A stretch of DNA of 64,000 nt, taken from the NCBI RefSeq assembly GCF_013415845.1, contig NZ_CP058907.1:744001-808000 (forward strand). The letters run 5' to 3'. The notes under the pieces were generated by a model. That model had not been told where the DNA came from and ran no database searches. It was given only the letters and a program-made list of their open reading frames with translations. The translations under genes and the position numbers were made by a program. Within the stretch, counting starts at the first letter, position 1. Each line of letters starts with the position of its first letter. This document shows positions 53,294 to 62,329 of the stretch, one piece after another. This DNA is from Rhodopseudomonas palustris. GTDB lineage: Bacteria > Pseudomonadota > Alphaproteobacteria > Rhizobiales > Xanthobacteraceae.

Positions 53294-56140
53294 ATGGCTC
53301 TGGTCCACGAAACCGATTTCGGCACGCCGCCGTCGCTCTCCGAAAACATGGTGACGCTGACGATTGACGGTCGCAGCGTCAGCGTACCCGAGGGCACCTC
53401 GATTATGCGCGCCGCGATGGAGATCGGCACGGCGATCCCGAAACTCTGTGCCACCGACATGGTCGATGCGTTCGGCTCATGTCGGCTGTGCCTTGTCGAG
53501 ATCGATGGCCGCAGCGGCACCCCGGCCTCGTGCACCACGCCGGTCGCCGACGGCCTTGTGGTCCACACCCAGACCGAGCGGCTGAAGCAGATCCGCAAGG
53601 GCGTGATGGAGCTGTACATCTCCGATCATCCGCTCGACTGCCTGACCTGCTCGGCCAATGGCGATTGCGAGCTGCAGGACATGGCCGGCGCGGTCGGCCT
53701 GCGCGACGTGCGCTACGATTACTCCGGCGAGAAGCATCCCAATCCGGGCCTCGACGAGTCCAATCCGTATTTCACCTACGATGCGTCGAAGTGCATCGTT
53801 TGCTCGCGCTGCGTCCGCGCCTGCGAGGAGGTGCAAGGCACCTTCGCGCTGACCATCGCCGGCCGCGGCTTCGATTCCGTGGTGTCGCCCGGCATGCAGG
53901 AGAGCTTCCTCGGCTCGGAATGCGTGTCCTGCGGCGCCTGCGTGCAAGCCTGCCCGACCGCGACGCTGAACGAAAAGAGCGTGATCGAGATCGGCACGCC
54001 GGAGCGCTCGGTGGTGACGACCTGCGCGTATTGCGGCGTCGGCTGCACCTTCAAGGCCGAGATGCGCGGCGAAGAGCTGGTGCGCATGGTGCCTTACAAG
54101 GACGGCAAGGCCAATCGCGGCCATTCCTGCGTCAAGGGCCGCTTCGCCTGGGGCTACGCCAATCACAAGGAGCGCATTCTCAAGCCGATGATCCGCGGCA
54201 AGATCACCGAGCCGTGGCGCGAGGTGAGCTGGGACGAGGCGTTTGCCTATGCGGCGTCCGAACTGAAGCGGATCCAGGCCAAATACGGTCGCGATTCGAT
54301 CGGCGGTATCACCTCGTCGCGCTGTACCAATGAAGAAACCTTCCTGGTGCAGAAGTTGATCCGCGCCGGGTTCGGCAACAACAATGTCGATACCTGCGCC
54401 CGCGTCTGCCACTCGCCGACTGGTTACGGTCTGTCGACCGCGTTCGGCACCTCGGCCGGCACCCAGGATTTCGACTCGGTCGAGCACGCCGACGTGGTGA
54501 TGATTATCGGCGCCAACCCGACCGACGGCCACCCGGTGTTCGGTTCGCGCCTGAAGAAGCGGCTGCGCCAGGGCGCCAAGCTGATCGTGGTCGATCCACG
54601 CCGGATCGATCTGGTGCGCTCGGCGCATGTCGAGGCCGCGCAGCATCTGCCGCTGAAGCCCGGTACCAACGTCGCGGTGTTGACCGCGCTGGCCCACGTT
54701 ATCGTCACCGAAGGACTCGCCAACGAAGCCTTCGTCCGCGAGCGCTGCGACTGGAGCGAATACGAGCACTGGGCGGCGTTCGTCTCCGACGAGCGGCACA
54801 GCCCGGAAGCCACCGCGGCCTTCACCGGCGTCGATCCGCAAGCGCTGCGCGAGGCCGCGCGGCTCTACGCCACCGGCGGCAACGGCGCGATTTATTACGG
54901 CCTCGGCGTCACCGAGCACAGCCAGGGCTCGACCACCGTGATGGCGATCGCCAACCTCGCGATGGCCACCGGCAATCTCGGCCGCCCCGGCGTCGGCGTA
55001 AATCCGCTGCGCGGCCAGAACAACGTGCAGGGCTCGTGCGACATGGGCTCGTTCCCGCACGAACTGCCGGGCTATCGCCACATCTCGACCGACTCGGTGC
55101 GCGAGAGCTTCGAGGCGCTATGGAACGTCAAACTCGACAACGAGCCGGGCCTACGTATTCCCAACATGCTCGACGCCGCGGTCGAAGGCTCGTTCAAGGC
55201 GCTGTACGTGCAGGGCGAGGACATTCTGCAGTCCGACCCCAACACCAAGCACGTCGCCGCCGGTCTCGAAGCGATGGAGTGCGTCATCGTCCATGACCTG
55301 TTCCTCAACGAGACCGCCAATTACTCCCATATCTTTCTGCCGGGGTCGACCTTCCTTGAGAAGAACGGCACCTTCACCAATGCCGAACGCCGCATCCAGC
55401 GTGTCCGCAAGGTGATGTCGCCGAAGAATGGTCTGGAAGACTGGGAAGTCACGCTGCGGCTTGCCGAGGCAGTCGGTTACAGGATGAACTACACGCATCC
55501 GTCGCAGATCATGGACGAGATTGCGGCGCTGACGCCGACTTTCGCGGGCGTGTCCTACGACAGGCTGGAAGAACTCGGCTCGATCCAGTGGCCGTGCAAC
55601 GAACGGGCGCCGGAAGGCACGCCGGTGATGCACATCGACCATTTCGTCCGCGGCAAGGGCAAGTTCGTCATTACCGAGTACGTCGCGACCGACGAGCGCA
55701 CCGGGCCGCGCTTCCCGCTGCTGCTGACCACCGGCCGGATCCTGTCGCAGTACAATGTCGGCGCGCAGACGCGGCGCACCGCCAATACGGTGTGGCACGA
55801 CGAGGACCGGCTCGAGATCCATCCGCACGACGCCGAGCAGCGCGGCGTGCGCGACGGCGACTGGGTACGGCTCGCCAGCCGGGCCGGCGAGACCACGCTG
55901 CGCGCGCTGATCACCGACCGCGTCGCGCCGGGCGTCGTCTACACCACGTTCCATCACCCGGACACGCAGGCCAACGTCGTCACGACCGAGTATTCGGATT
56001 GGGCCACGAACTGCCCGGAATACAAGGTGACGGCTGTGCAGGTCGCGCCGTCGAACGGCCCCTCGGAGTGGCAGCGCTCCTACGAGCAGCAGGCTACGGC
56101 TGCGCGGCGGATCGCGGTGCCGGCGGAGGCGGCGGAGTGA
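53294..56140 (+). CDS. fdsA: Formate dehydrogenase catalytic alpha subunit FdsA (molybdenum, Cys-type)
   Basis: This 948-residue subunit oxidises formate to CO2 at a bis-MGD molybdenum site. Domains in order: [2Fe-2S] ferredoxin (FGSCRLCLVEID), His-Cys 4Fe-4S region (SDHPLDCLTCSANGDCELQD), two ferredoxin-type 4Fe-4S motifs (CIVCSRCVRACEE, CVSCGACVQACPTA), the catalytic-domain 4Fe-4S site (TTCAYCGVGCTF), then the molybdopterin domains. The Mo ligand is Cys at residue 372 (TCARVCHSPTGYG), not selenocysteine. It is followed by the maturation gene fdhD. Confidence 0.97.
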   Translation: MALVHETDFGTPPSLSENMVTLTIDGRSVSVPEGTSIMRAAMEIGTAIPKLCATDMVDAFGSCRLCLVEIDGRSGTPASCTTPVADGLVVHTQTERLKQIRKGVMELYISDHPLDCLTCSANGDCELQDMAGAVGLRDVRYDYSGEKHPNPGLDESNPYFTYDASKCIVCSRCVRACEEVQGTFALTIAGRGFDSVVSPGMQESFLGSECVSCGACVQACPTATLNEKSVIEIGTPERSVVTTCAYCGVGCTFKAEMRGEELVRMVPYKDGKANRGHSCVKGRFAWGYANHKERILKPMIRGKITEPWREVSWDEAFAYAASELKRIQAKYGRDSIGGITSSRCTNEETFLVQKLIRAGFGNNNVDTCARVCHSPTGYGLSTAFGTSAGTQDFDSVEHADVVMIIGANPTDGHPVFGSRLKKRLRQGAKLIVVDPRRIDLVRSAHVEAAQHLPLKPGTNVAVLTALAHVIVTEGLANEAFVRERCDWSEYEHWAAFVSDERHSPEATAAFTGVDPQALREAARLYATGGNGAIYYGLGVTEHSQGSTTVMAIANLAMATGNLGRPGVGVNPLRGQNNVQGSCDMGSFPHELPGYRHISTDSVRESFEALWNVKLDNEPGLRIPNMLDAAVEGSFKALYVQGEDILQSDPNTKHVAAGLEAMECVIVHDLFLNETANYSHIFLPGSTFLEKNGTFTNAERRIQRVRKVMSPKNGLEDWEVTLRLAEAVGYRMNYTHPSQIMDEIAALTPTFAGVSYDRLEELGSIQWPCNERAPEGTPVMHIDHFVRGKGKFVITEYVATDERTGPRFPLLLTTGRILSQYNVGAQTRRTANTVWHDEDRLEIHPHDAEQRGVRDGDWVRLASRAGETTLRALITDRVAPGVVYTTFHHPDTQANVVTTEYSDWATNCPEYKVTAVQVAPSNGPSEWQRSYEQQATAARRIAVPAEAAE

Positions 56141-56970
56141 TGGCGCGGTCGACCGTCCACACAGGCAAGACCAGGGTCTGGCGTCATGGCCGGATGCAGT
56201 CCGGCACGCGCGCGATTCCCGACGAGACGCCGGTCGCGATCAGCTACAACGGCTCCTCCCAGGCGGTGATGATGGCGACGCCGGCCGATCTGGAAGACTT
56301 CGCGATCGGCTTCAGCCTGAGCGAAGGTGTGATCGGGCAGGCCGCCGAGATCGACAGCCTGGAGATCGTGCCGCACGACGATGGCGTCGAACTGCGGATG
56401 TGGCTCGCGGGCGACGTCGCCGAACGTCTGCAACAGCGCCGCCGGCATATCGCCGGGCCGACCGGCTGCGGGCTGTGCGGGGTGGATTCGATCGCCGAGG
56501 CGGTTCGTCCGGTCGCGACCGTCGGTGCTGGCCGCAGCTTCTCGCCGCAGCACATCATCGTCGCGATCGAGGCCCTGCCGCCGCTACAGAAGCTCAACGT
56601 CGAGACCCGCGCGGTGCACGCCGCCGCTTACTTCACGCCGGAGCAAGGCATCCTGCATGTGCGTGAGGATGTCGGCCGCCACAATGCGCTCGACAAGCTC
56701 GTTGGCGCGCTGGCGCGAGATCGCATCGATGCAGCGAACGGCATCGTGCTGCTGACCAGCCGGGTGTCGGTGGAAATGGTGCAGAAGACCGCCGCGATCG
56801 GCGCGGCCGTGCTGGTCGCAGTCTCCGCGCCCACCGCGCTCGCGGTGCGGATGGCGGAGGCTGCGGGCATTACACTCGCCGCGATCGCACGGTCGGACGG
56901 CTTCGAAATCTTCACGCATCCGCAGCGCATCGTCGAGATCGATCACAAGGGAGCTGCCGATGTCGCCTGA
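56140..56970 (+). CDS. fdhD: Formate dehydrogenase accessory sulfurtransferase FdhD (FdsC)
   Basis: This 276-residue protein transfers sulfur to the molybdenum cofactor of formate dehydrogenase. The active Cys pair is in PTGCGLCGVDSI (C110 and C113). Other family segments are DLEDFAIGFSLSEGVI, REDVGRHNALDKLVG and SRVSVEMVQKTA. The start ATG overlaps the fdsA stop by one base. In Fds operons this gene is called fdsC. Confidence 0.96.
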   Translation: MARSTVHTGKTRVWRHGRMQSGTRAIPDETPVAISYNGSSQAVMMATPADLEDFAIGFSLSEGVIGQAAEIDSLEIVPHDDGVELRMWLAGDVAERLQQRRRHIAGPTGCGLCGVDSIAEAVRPVATVGAGRSFSPQHIIVAIEALPPLQKLNVETRAVHAAAYFTPEQGILHVREDVGRHNALDKLVGALARDRIDAANGIVLLTSRVSVEMVQKTAAIGAAVLVAVSAPTALAVRMAEAAGITLAAIARSDGFEIFTHPQRIVEIDHKGAADVA

Positions 56971-57175
56971 CCGGCTGGTGTACATGGCCAATCAGATCGG
57001 CGCGTTCTTCCGCAGCCAGGGGCCCGACAAGGCGATCCCTGGTATCACCGAACATTTGAAAAAGTTCTGGGAGCCGCGGATGCGGCGGGCGATCATCGCG
57101 CATCTCGAGGCCGGGGGTGATGGGCTCGCGCCCGAGGTGCGGGCCGCAGTGGAGGCGTTGAAAGGGGTAACTTAG
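56960..57175 (+). CDS. fdsD: Formate dehydrogenase delta subunit FdsD
   Basis: This 71-residue protein starts MSPDRLVYMANQIGAFFRSQ and contains HLKKFWEPRMRRAIIAHLEA, the FdsD family pattern. It overlaps the end of fdhD by 11 nt. FdsD is needed for assembly of the active complex and has no cofactor of its own. The length is standard. Confidence 0.94.
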   Translation: MSPDRLVYMANQIGAFFRSQGPDKAIPGITEHLKKFWEPRMRRAIIAHLEAGGDGLAPEVRAAVEALKGVT

Positions 57176-57238
57176 CAAGGGCGCATGGGACGACGGTCAG
57201 TCCGAAAACGGACGGCCGCAACAGGGGAAGGAAACGAC

Positions 57239-58888
57239 ATGACCATATTGGATGGGGCCGGACGGCTGTCCGGCGTACGGCCGGGTATTTTTGATCGCGA
57301 ACGGATTATCGCTACCGCCGGTTTCAATCGTTGGCTGGTGCCGCCGGCGGCACTTTGCATCCACCTCTGCATCGGCATGGCTTACGGCTTCAGCGTGTTC
57401 TGGCTGCCGCTGTCGCGCGCGGTCGGGCTGTCGGCGCCGAAAGTCTGCGCCGATATGACCATCGTCCAGGAGCTGTTCACCACCACCTGCGACTGGCACG
57501 TCGCTTCGATGGGGTGGATGTACACGCTGTTCTTCGTGCTGCTCGGCGCGTCGGCCGCGGTGTGGGGCGGCTGGCTGGAGCGGGTCGGCCCGCGCAAGGC
57601 CGGCTTCGTCGCCGCGCTGTGCTGGGCCGGCGGACTCGTGCTCGGCGCGCTCGGCATCTACCTGCATCAGCTCTGGCTGCTGTGGCTCGGCTCCGGCGTG
57701 ATCGGCGGCATCGGTCTCGGCCTCGGCTACATCTCGCCGGTGTCGACGCTGGTGAAGTGGTTCCCGGATCGCCGCGGCATGGCCACCGGCATGGCGATCA
57801 TGGGCTTCGGCGGCGGCGCAATGATCGGCGCCCCGCTCGCCAACATGCTGATGAACTATTTCAAGACCCCGACCGATGTCGGCGTGTGGCAGACCTTCCT
57901 GGCGATGGGGCTGATCTACTTCGTGTTCATGACCATCGGGGCGTTCTCCTATCGCCTGGCGCCGCCGAACTGGCGGCCGGACGGCTGGACCCCGCCGGAA
58001 AAGAACAACGCCTACATCACCGCTCACCAGGTGCACCTGAAGGACGCGCACAAGACCAAGCAGTTCTGGCTGATCTGGGCGGTGCTGTGCCTCAACGTGT
58101 CGGCCGGCATCGGCGTCATCGGCATGGCCTCGCCGATGCTGCAGGAGATATTCGGAGGCAAATTGATCGGTCTGCCGGATCTGTCGTTCAACCAGCTCTC
58201 CGCCGAGCAGAAGACCGTGATCGCCGGCATCGCCGCCGGCTTCGCCGGACTGCTGTCGCTGTTCAACATTGCCGGCCGGTTCTTCTGGGCGTCGCTGTCC
58301 GATCACATCGGCCGGAAGAACACCTATTACGTGTTCTTCCTGCTCGGCATCGTGCTCTACGCGTTGGTGCCGACGCTCGCCGCGATGGGCAGCAAGGCGC
58401 TGTTCGTACTCGCCTTCGGCATCATCCTGTCGATGTATGGCGGCGGCTTCGCCACCGTGCCGGCGTATCTGGCCGACATCTTCGGAACCCAGTTTGTCGG
58501 CGCGATCCACGGCCGGCTGCTGACCGCATGGGCGACTGCCGGCATCATCGGTCCGGTGGTGGTCAACTACATCCGCGAGGCACAGATCGCCGCCGGCGTG
58601 CCGCGCGCGCAAGTGTATGACTTCACGATGTACATCCTCGCCGGTATGTTGGTGCTCGGCCTGATCTGCAATGCGCTGGTGAAGCCGCTCGCCGACAAGT
58701 GGTTCATGAAGCCGGAGGAAGTCGCAGCCCTGCAGGCCAAGGGCGCGGCCGTCAATGCCGGCGGCGGTTCCTACGGCATCGGCAAGGGCGGCCTCGATGC
58801 ACGCGCCGCGGCATTCTGGATGTTCGTCGGCATTCCGCTTGCCTGGGGCGTGTGGATCACGCTGCAGAATGCGATGAAGATCTTCTGA
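57239..58888 (+). CDS. MFS transporter, oxalate/formate antiporter (OxlT) type
   Basis: This 549-residue MFS protein with about 12 helices has GERVGPRK-like LERVGPRKAGFVAA, ISPVSTLVKWFPDRRGMATG and GRFFWASLSDHIGRKNTYYV, typical of the OxlT branch. It is longer than classical OxlT (about 420 residues) by an N-terminal stretch, a long loop and a C-terminal extension. The start at 57239 follows GGAAGGAAA. Position directly after fdsD suggests formate (or oxalate) transport. Confidence 0.88.
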   Translation: MTILDGAGRLSGVRPGIFDRERIIATAGFNRWLVPPAALCIHLCIGMAYGFSVFWLPLSRAVGLSAPKVCADMTIVQELFTTTCDWHVASMGWMYTLFFVLLGASAAVWGGWLERVGPRKAGFVAALCWAGGLVLGALGIYLHQLWLLWLGSGVIGGIGLGLGYISPVSTLVKWFPDRRGMATGMAIMGFGGGAMIGAPLANMLMNYFKTPTDVGVWQTFLAMGLIYFVFMTIGAFSYRLAPPNWRPDGWTPPEKNNAYITAHQVHLKDAHKTKQFWLIWAVLCLNVSAGIGVIGMASPMLQEIFGGKLIGLPDLSFNQLSAEQKTVIAGIAAGFAGLLSLFNIAGRFFWASLSDHIGRKNTYYVFFLLGIVLYALVPTLAAMGSKALFVLAFGIILSMYGGGFATVPAYLADIFGTQFVGAIHGRLLTAWATAGIIGPVVVNYIREAQIAAGVPRAQVYDFTMYILAGMLVLGLICNALVKPLADKWFMKPEEVAALQAKGAAVNAGGGSYGIGKGGLDARAAAFWMFVGIPLAWGVWITLQNAMKIF

Positions 58889-58904
58889 TCTCGACCGATG
58901 TTGC

Positions 58905-58928
58905 GGGACGGCGGCGTGCCGCCGTCCC
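58905..58928 (+). terminator. Probable terminator after the formate operon
   Basis: GGGACGGCGGC (58905-58915) and GCCGCCGTCCC (58918-58928) are exact complements, giving a very stable stem with a tiny loop, 16 bp after the transporter stop. The following GTCTATTCTCT is only mildly T-rich. It probably ends the fds transcript. Confidence 0.65.
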
Positions 58929-59150
58929 GTCTATTCTCTGACGAGATGGCTTTGCTACGCGCTTCATTGCACTGCATCGATTGCGGCGCAGCGAATGTTC
59001 ATCGCGATTCACTCGCAATCGTTCTTCTCTCCCGAAACGGATGTGATAGCGTCTCGCGACCGGCGTCCTCCGCCGGCGACGATCCGACGCGAACCGTTCC
59101 AACTAATAAGAATCAAAGCGGCCGGATTGGCTGCCGAGGGAGTGAACGCG

Positions 59151-60404
59151 ATGACATCGGTCTTCACACGATCCGCTGTTGCCTGCGCCATTGCATTGGC
59201 GGCCGCTGCGATCTCGCAGGCTGGCGCGCAGGGGCTGAAGAAATACGAATCCGGCACCAAGGAATTCTGGACCAACCCGCCGCCCGATTGGTTCCTTGGC
59301 GATGAGACCGAAGCGCAGAAGGGCCTCGCGCCGCCCGCCGGTCCGCCGACCGGCTCGTCCGATGCCGAACTCGCGGCGATGATCAAGAAGATCAAGCTTC
59401 CGCCGGGCTTCAAGATCGAAGTCTATGCCTCGGGCGTGCTGTCCGCCCGGCAGATGGCCTGGGGCGACAACGGCACGCTGTTCGTCGGCTCGTTCGGCGT
59501 CGGAAGCGTCTATGCGATCACCGACAAAGACGGCAAGAAGCAGGTCAAGACGATCCTGAAGGGCCTGAAGATGCCGACCGGCGTCGCGTTCCGCGATGGC
59601 GCGCTGTACGTAGTCGATATCGACAAGCTGATCCGCTACGATAATGCCGAGGCCAACCTCGACAATCTCGGCTCGGGCAAGGTCGTCTACGACGACATGC
59701 CGTCCTATGTCGCCCACGGCTGGAAGTATCTGGCCGCCGATAAGGACGGCTGGTTCTACGTGCCGTTTGGCCCGCCTTTCAACATCGGCATTCCGCCCAC
59801 TTCGGTGTCGCAGATCCGCCGCGTCGATCCCAAGACCGGCAATGCCGAGATCGTCGCGCTCGGCGTGCGGAATTCGGTCGGCGGCGACGTCGATCCGCGC
59901 ACCGGCAAATACTGGTTTACCGAGAACGCCCGCGACTGGATCAGCGACGACATGCCGAGCGACAAGCTCAACATGATCGCCAAGCTCGGTGAGCATTTCG
60001 GCTATCCGTATTGTCATCAGGGCGACATGCCGGATCCGAAGTTCGCGATGGGGCACAAGTGCTCGGAGTTCACTCCGCCGGTGCTGAATCTCGGCGCCCA
60101 CGTCGCACCGCTCGGCATGAAGTTCTACACCGGCGACCAGTTTCCGGCCGAATACAAGAACAACATCTTTATCGCCGAACATGGCTCGTGGAACCGGCAC
60201 AAGTATCAGGGTGGCCTGATCAAGCGGGTGATCGCTGATCCGGACGGCAAGAACGCCAAGCAGGAAGACTTCGCTACCGGCTGGATCGAAGGCGACCAGG
60301 GCTATCTCGGCCGTCCCGCCGATATCGTGCTGGCCAAGGACGGCTCGATGCTGGTGGCCGACGACTGGGCCGGCGCGATCTATCGGATCAGCTACAGCAA
60401 GTGA
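59151..60404 (+). CDS. Periplasmic sugar/sorbosone dehydrogenase-like beta-propeller (PQQ-type GSDH family)
   Basis: This 417-residue exported protein has signal peptide MTSVFTRSAVACAIALAAAA with cleavage near SQAGA. The GSDH beta-propeller follows, with FKIEVYASGVLSARQMAWGD, GLKMPTGVAFRDGALYVVDI, GHKCSEFTPPVLNLGAH and the family end segment RPADIVLAKDGSMLVADDWAGAIYRISY. Such proteins can use PQQ to oxidise sugars or alcohols. It is followed by a diheme cytochrome c, a fitting electron acceptor. The ATG at 59151 gives the signal peptide; the longer open frame is not needed. Confidence 0.85.
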   Translation: MTSVFTRSAVACAIALAAAAISQAGAQGLKKYESGTKEFWTNPPPDWFLGDETEAQKGLAPPAGPPTGSSDAELAAMIKKIKLPPGFKIEVYASGVLSARQMAWGDNGTLFVGSFGVGSVYAITDKDGKKQVKTILKGLKMPTGVAFRDGALYVVDIDKLIRYDNAEANLDNLGSGKVVYDDMPSYVAHGWKYLAADKDGWFYVPFGPPFNIGIPPTSVSQIRRVDPKTGNAEIVALGVRNSVGGDVDPRTGKYWFTENARDWISDDMPSDKLNMIAKLGEHFGYPYCHQGDMPDPKFAMGHKCSEFTPPVLNLGAHVAPLGMKFYTGDQFPAEYKNNIFIAEHGSWNRHKYQGGLIKRVIADPDGKNAKQEDFATGWIEGDQGYLGRPADIVLAKDGSMLVADDWAGAIYRISYSK

Positions 60405-60433
60405 GCGACTGAACGCTTGTGTTCTCCGCCTGC

Positions 60434-60472
60434 GTCATTCCGGAGCGCTCGCGCAGGCGGCCGCCCCGGGAT
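60434..60472. repeat. Degenerate end fragment of the GTCATTCCGG repeat family
   Basis: GTCATTCCGGAGCGCTCGCG and a nearby CCGCCCCGGGATG resemble the two outer arms of the elements at 35532 and 51045, but the inner part is missing. It lies between the beta-propeller and cytochrome genes. This is probably a decayed or short variant. Confidence 0.5.
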
Positions 60473-60548
60473 GTGATCGCGATGATCGCGTGTCGCTCGT
60501 AATCCCATTCGTCAAACCACAAGCTCTGAGCCAACAGAGGCCCCTTGC

Positions 60549-61145
60549 ATGACTCGCTTGCTTGCTGCGCTGTTGCTGTCGTTCTGTTTTAGTTTGCTTG
60601 CGTCTCCTATTGTCGCCGCTGACATCGAGGCCGGCAAGGCCAAGGCCGGGGTCTGCGCCATCTGTCATGGCGAGAACGGGATCTCGAAAATGGAGTACAC
60701 CCCGTCGCTGGCCGGACAGCCCGATCTCTACATTCAATGGCAGCTGGTGTTCTTCCGGGCCGGCACCCGGGAGAACGCCAGTATGAGGTCGGTGGTCGAA
60801 GATCTCAGCAACGAGGACATCCGCAATCTCGGTGCGTATTTCGCGTCACTGCCGCCAATGAAGAATCCGAAGCCGGATGAAAAGCCGGAGCTGTCGCGCA
60901 AGGGGGCGGAGGCCGCGGTGGGCCGGCGCTGCGCGTCCTGCCATACCGACAGTTTCGCCGGCACCAAAGCGACGGCGCGGCTCGCTGGCCAGCGCGAAGA
61001 ATATCTGATCAAGGCACTGAACGAATTCAAATCCGGCCAGCGCTCTGGGGGCGCGATGGCCGCGATGGCCGACGTCGCCTATCAGCTGAGCGAAGAGGAA
61101 ATCTACGCGCTGGCGCACTACCTCGCCCATCTGACCGGCGAGTAG
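60549..61145 (+). CDS. Diheme cytochrome c (c4-like)
   Basis: This 198-residue periplasmic protein has signal peptide MTRLLAALLLSFCFSLLASP with cleavage near VAA and two heme sites, CAICH at residues 36-40 and CASCH at 128-132. Each is followed by a distal Met-containing region. Repeated units with PSLAGQPDLYI and TARLAGQREEYL mark it as a two-domain c4/c553-type cytochrome. It probably accepts electrons from the adjacent dehydrogenase. Confidence 0.93.
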   Translation: MTRLLAALLLSFCFSLLASPIVAADIEAGKAKAGVCAICHGENGISKMEYTPSLAGQPDLYIQWQLVFFRAGTRENASMRSVVEDLSNEDIRNLGAYFASLPPMKNPKPDEKPELSRKGAEAAVGRRCASCHTDSFAGTKATARLAGQREEYLIKALNEFKSGQRSGGAMAAMADVAYQLSEEEIYALAHYLAHLTGE

Positions 61146-61219
61146 TTTGTCGACTTTCCGTTTGCCGGAATGCAACAAAGGCTCGCCGTCGCGGCGCGGT
61201 TGTTCTACACAGCCAAACC

Positions 61220-62329
61220 ATGACAGAGCTTCGAACACCGGACGCGCCAGTCGCGACCCAGGCGACGATCGCTGCGGTCGCCGAACGTATCGCGCGTTGG
61301 CGGACGCGGACCGTTGATCAATCCGGTGGCGATCCGTTTGCACCGATGGCGCAAGCCGGGCTGTTCGAAATCGGCCTTCCCGACGGCGATGCGGCGCTCG
61401 ATAGCTATGGGGCGATCGCGCAAGCCGAACAGGCGATTGCGGCGGCGACCGGCGAACTCGGCCTCGCCACGGCGTTTGCCGGCCGGCAACTGATCGCCCG
61501 GTTCTTCATCGCGGGTTTCGCCAGTGCGGCGCAGCGCAGCGAGCTGGTACCGCGGATCGCTTCGGGACGCGGCTGGGCCGCGGTGGCGATTTCGGAGCCT
61601 GGTGCGGGCGCGCACCCGAAACATCTCCAGACGACCGCCGAGCAGCAGGGCGACGGTTACGTCATCAACGGTCGTAAGGCGTGGATCACCAACGGTCCGG
61701 TCGCCGATCTGTTTCTGGTGCTGGCGATCACCGGTGTCGAGCAGGGCCGCAAGCGCTACGGCCTGTTCCTGCTGCCGCGCGGCACCGCGGGATTGACGCT
61801 GACCCCGATGCCGTCGCTCGACGTGCTGAAGCCGGCCTCGCATTGCGAGCTGAGCTTTGAGAACTGCGTCGTGCCAGCCTCGGCGCGGATCGGCGCCATG
61901 CCGGATGCCTATCCGGCGATGGCGCTGCCGTTCCGTGATCTTGAGGACACGGTCGCCACTGCCACCACGGTCGGTTTTCTCGACCGGCTGCTGCGCACCG
62001 TCGCTGTGCAGATCGAGCGGAGTGACGAGCACGCGCTGACGCTCGGCCGCCTTGCTGGGCTTCTAGCGCTGGCGCAGGCGGGAAGCGCCGCCGCCGTGCG
62101 GGCGCTGGACAGTGGCGAGGCGCCGAATGGCGCGCGTGTGATCGGCGTCCGCAGTCTGGCGCGCATACTCGTCGATGAGCTGCGTGCGCTGCTGTCTCCG
62201 GACCGCATCGACGACCAACTCACCCGATCGCTGGCGGCATTCGACGTGCTGGCCAATGTCGCGCGCGAGCCGCGCAAGCAGCGGCAGATCGCCCTCGGCC
62301 AATCTCTTTGGAGCAATCAAGAGCAATGA
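61220..62329 (+). CDS. Acyl-CoA dehydrogenase-like flavoprotein, atypical C-terminus
   Basis: This 369-residue protein has the N-terminal and middle domains of acyl-CoA dehydrogenases: AQAEQAIAAATGELGLATAF, WAAVAISEPGAGAHPKHLQT and DGYVINGRKAWITNGPVADL (FAD contacts), and CELSFENCVVPASARIG. The C-terminal helical domain is short, and the usual GGxGY motif with its neighbouring residues is not seen, so classical CoA-ester oxidation is doubtful. The stop overlaps the MoxR gene (ATGA), tying it to the ATPase/VWA pair. Confidence 0.82.
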   Translation: MTELRTPDAPVATQATIAAVAERIARWRTRTVDQSGGDPFAPMAQAGLFEIGLPDGDAALDSYGAIAQAEQAIAAATGELGLATAFAGRQLIARFFIAGFASAAQRSELVPRIASGRGWAAVAISEPGAGAHPKHLQTTAEQQGDGYVINGRKAWITNGPVADLFLVLAITGVEQGRKRYGLFLLPRGTAGLTLTPMPSLDVLKPASHCELSFENCVVPASARIGAMPDAYPAMALPFRDLEDTVATATTVGFLDRLLRTVAVQIERSDEHALTLGRLAGLLALAQAGSAAAVRALDSGEAPNGARVIGVRSLARILVDELRALLSPDRIDDQLTRSLAAFDVLANVAREPRKQRQIALGQSLWSNQEQ

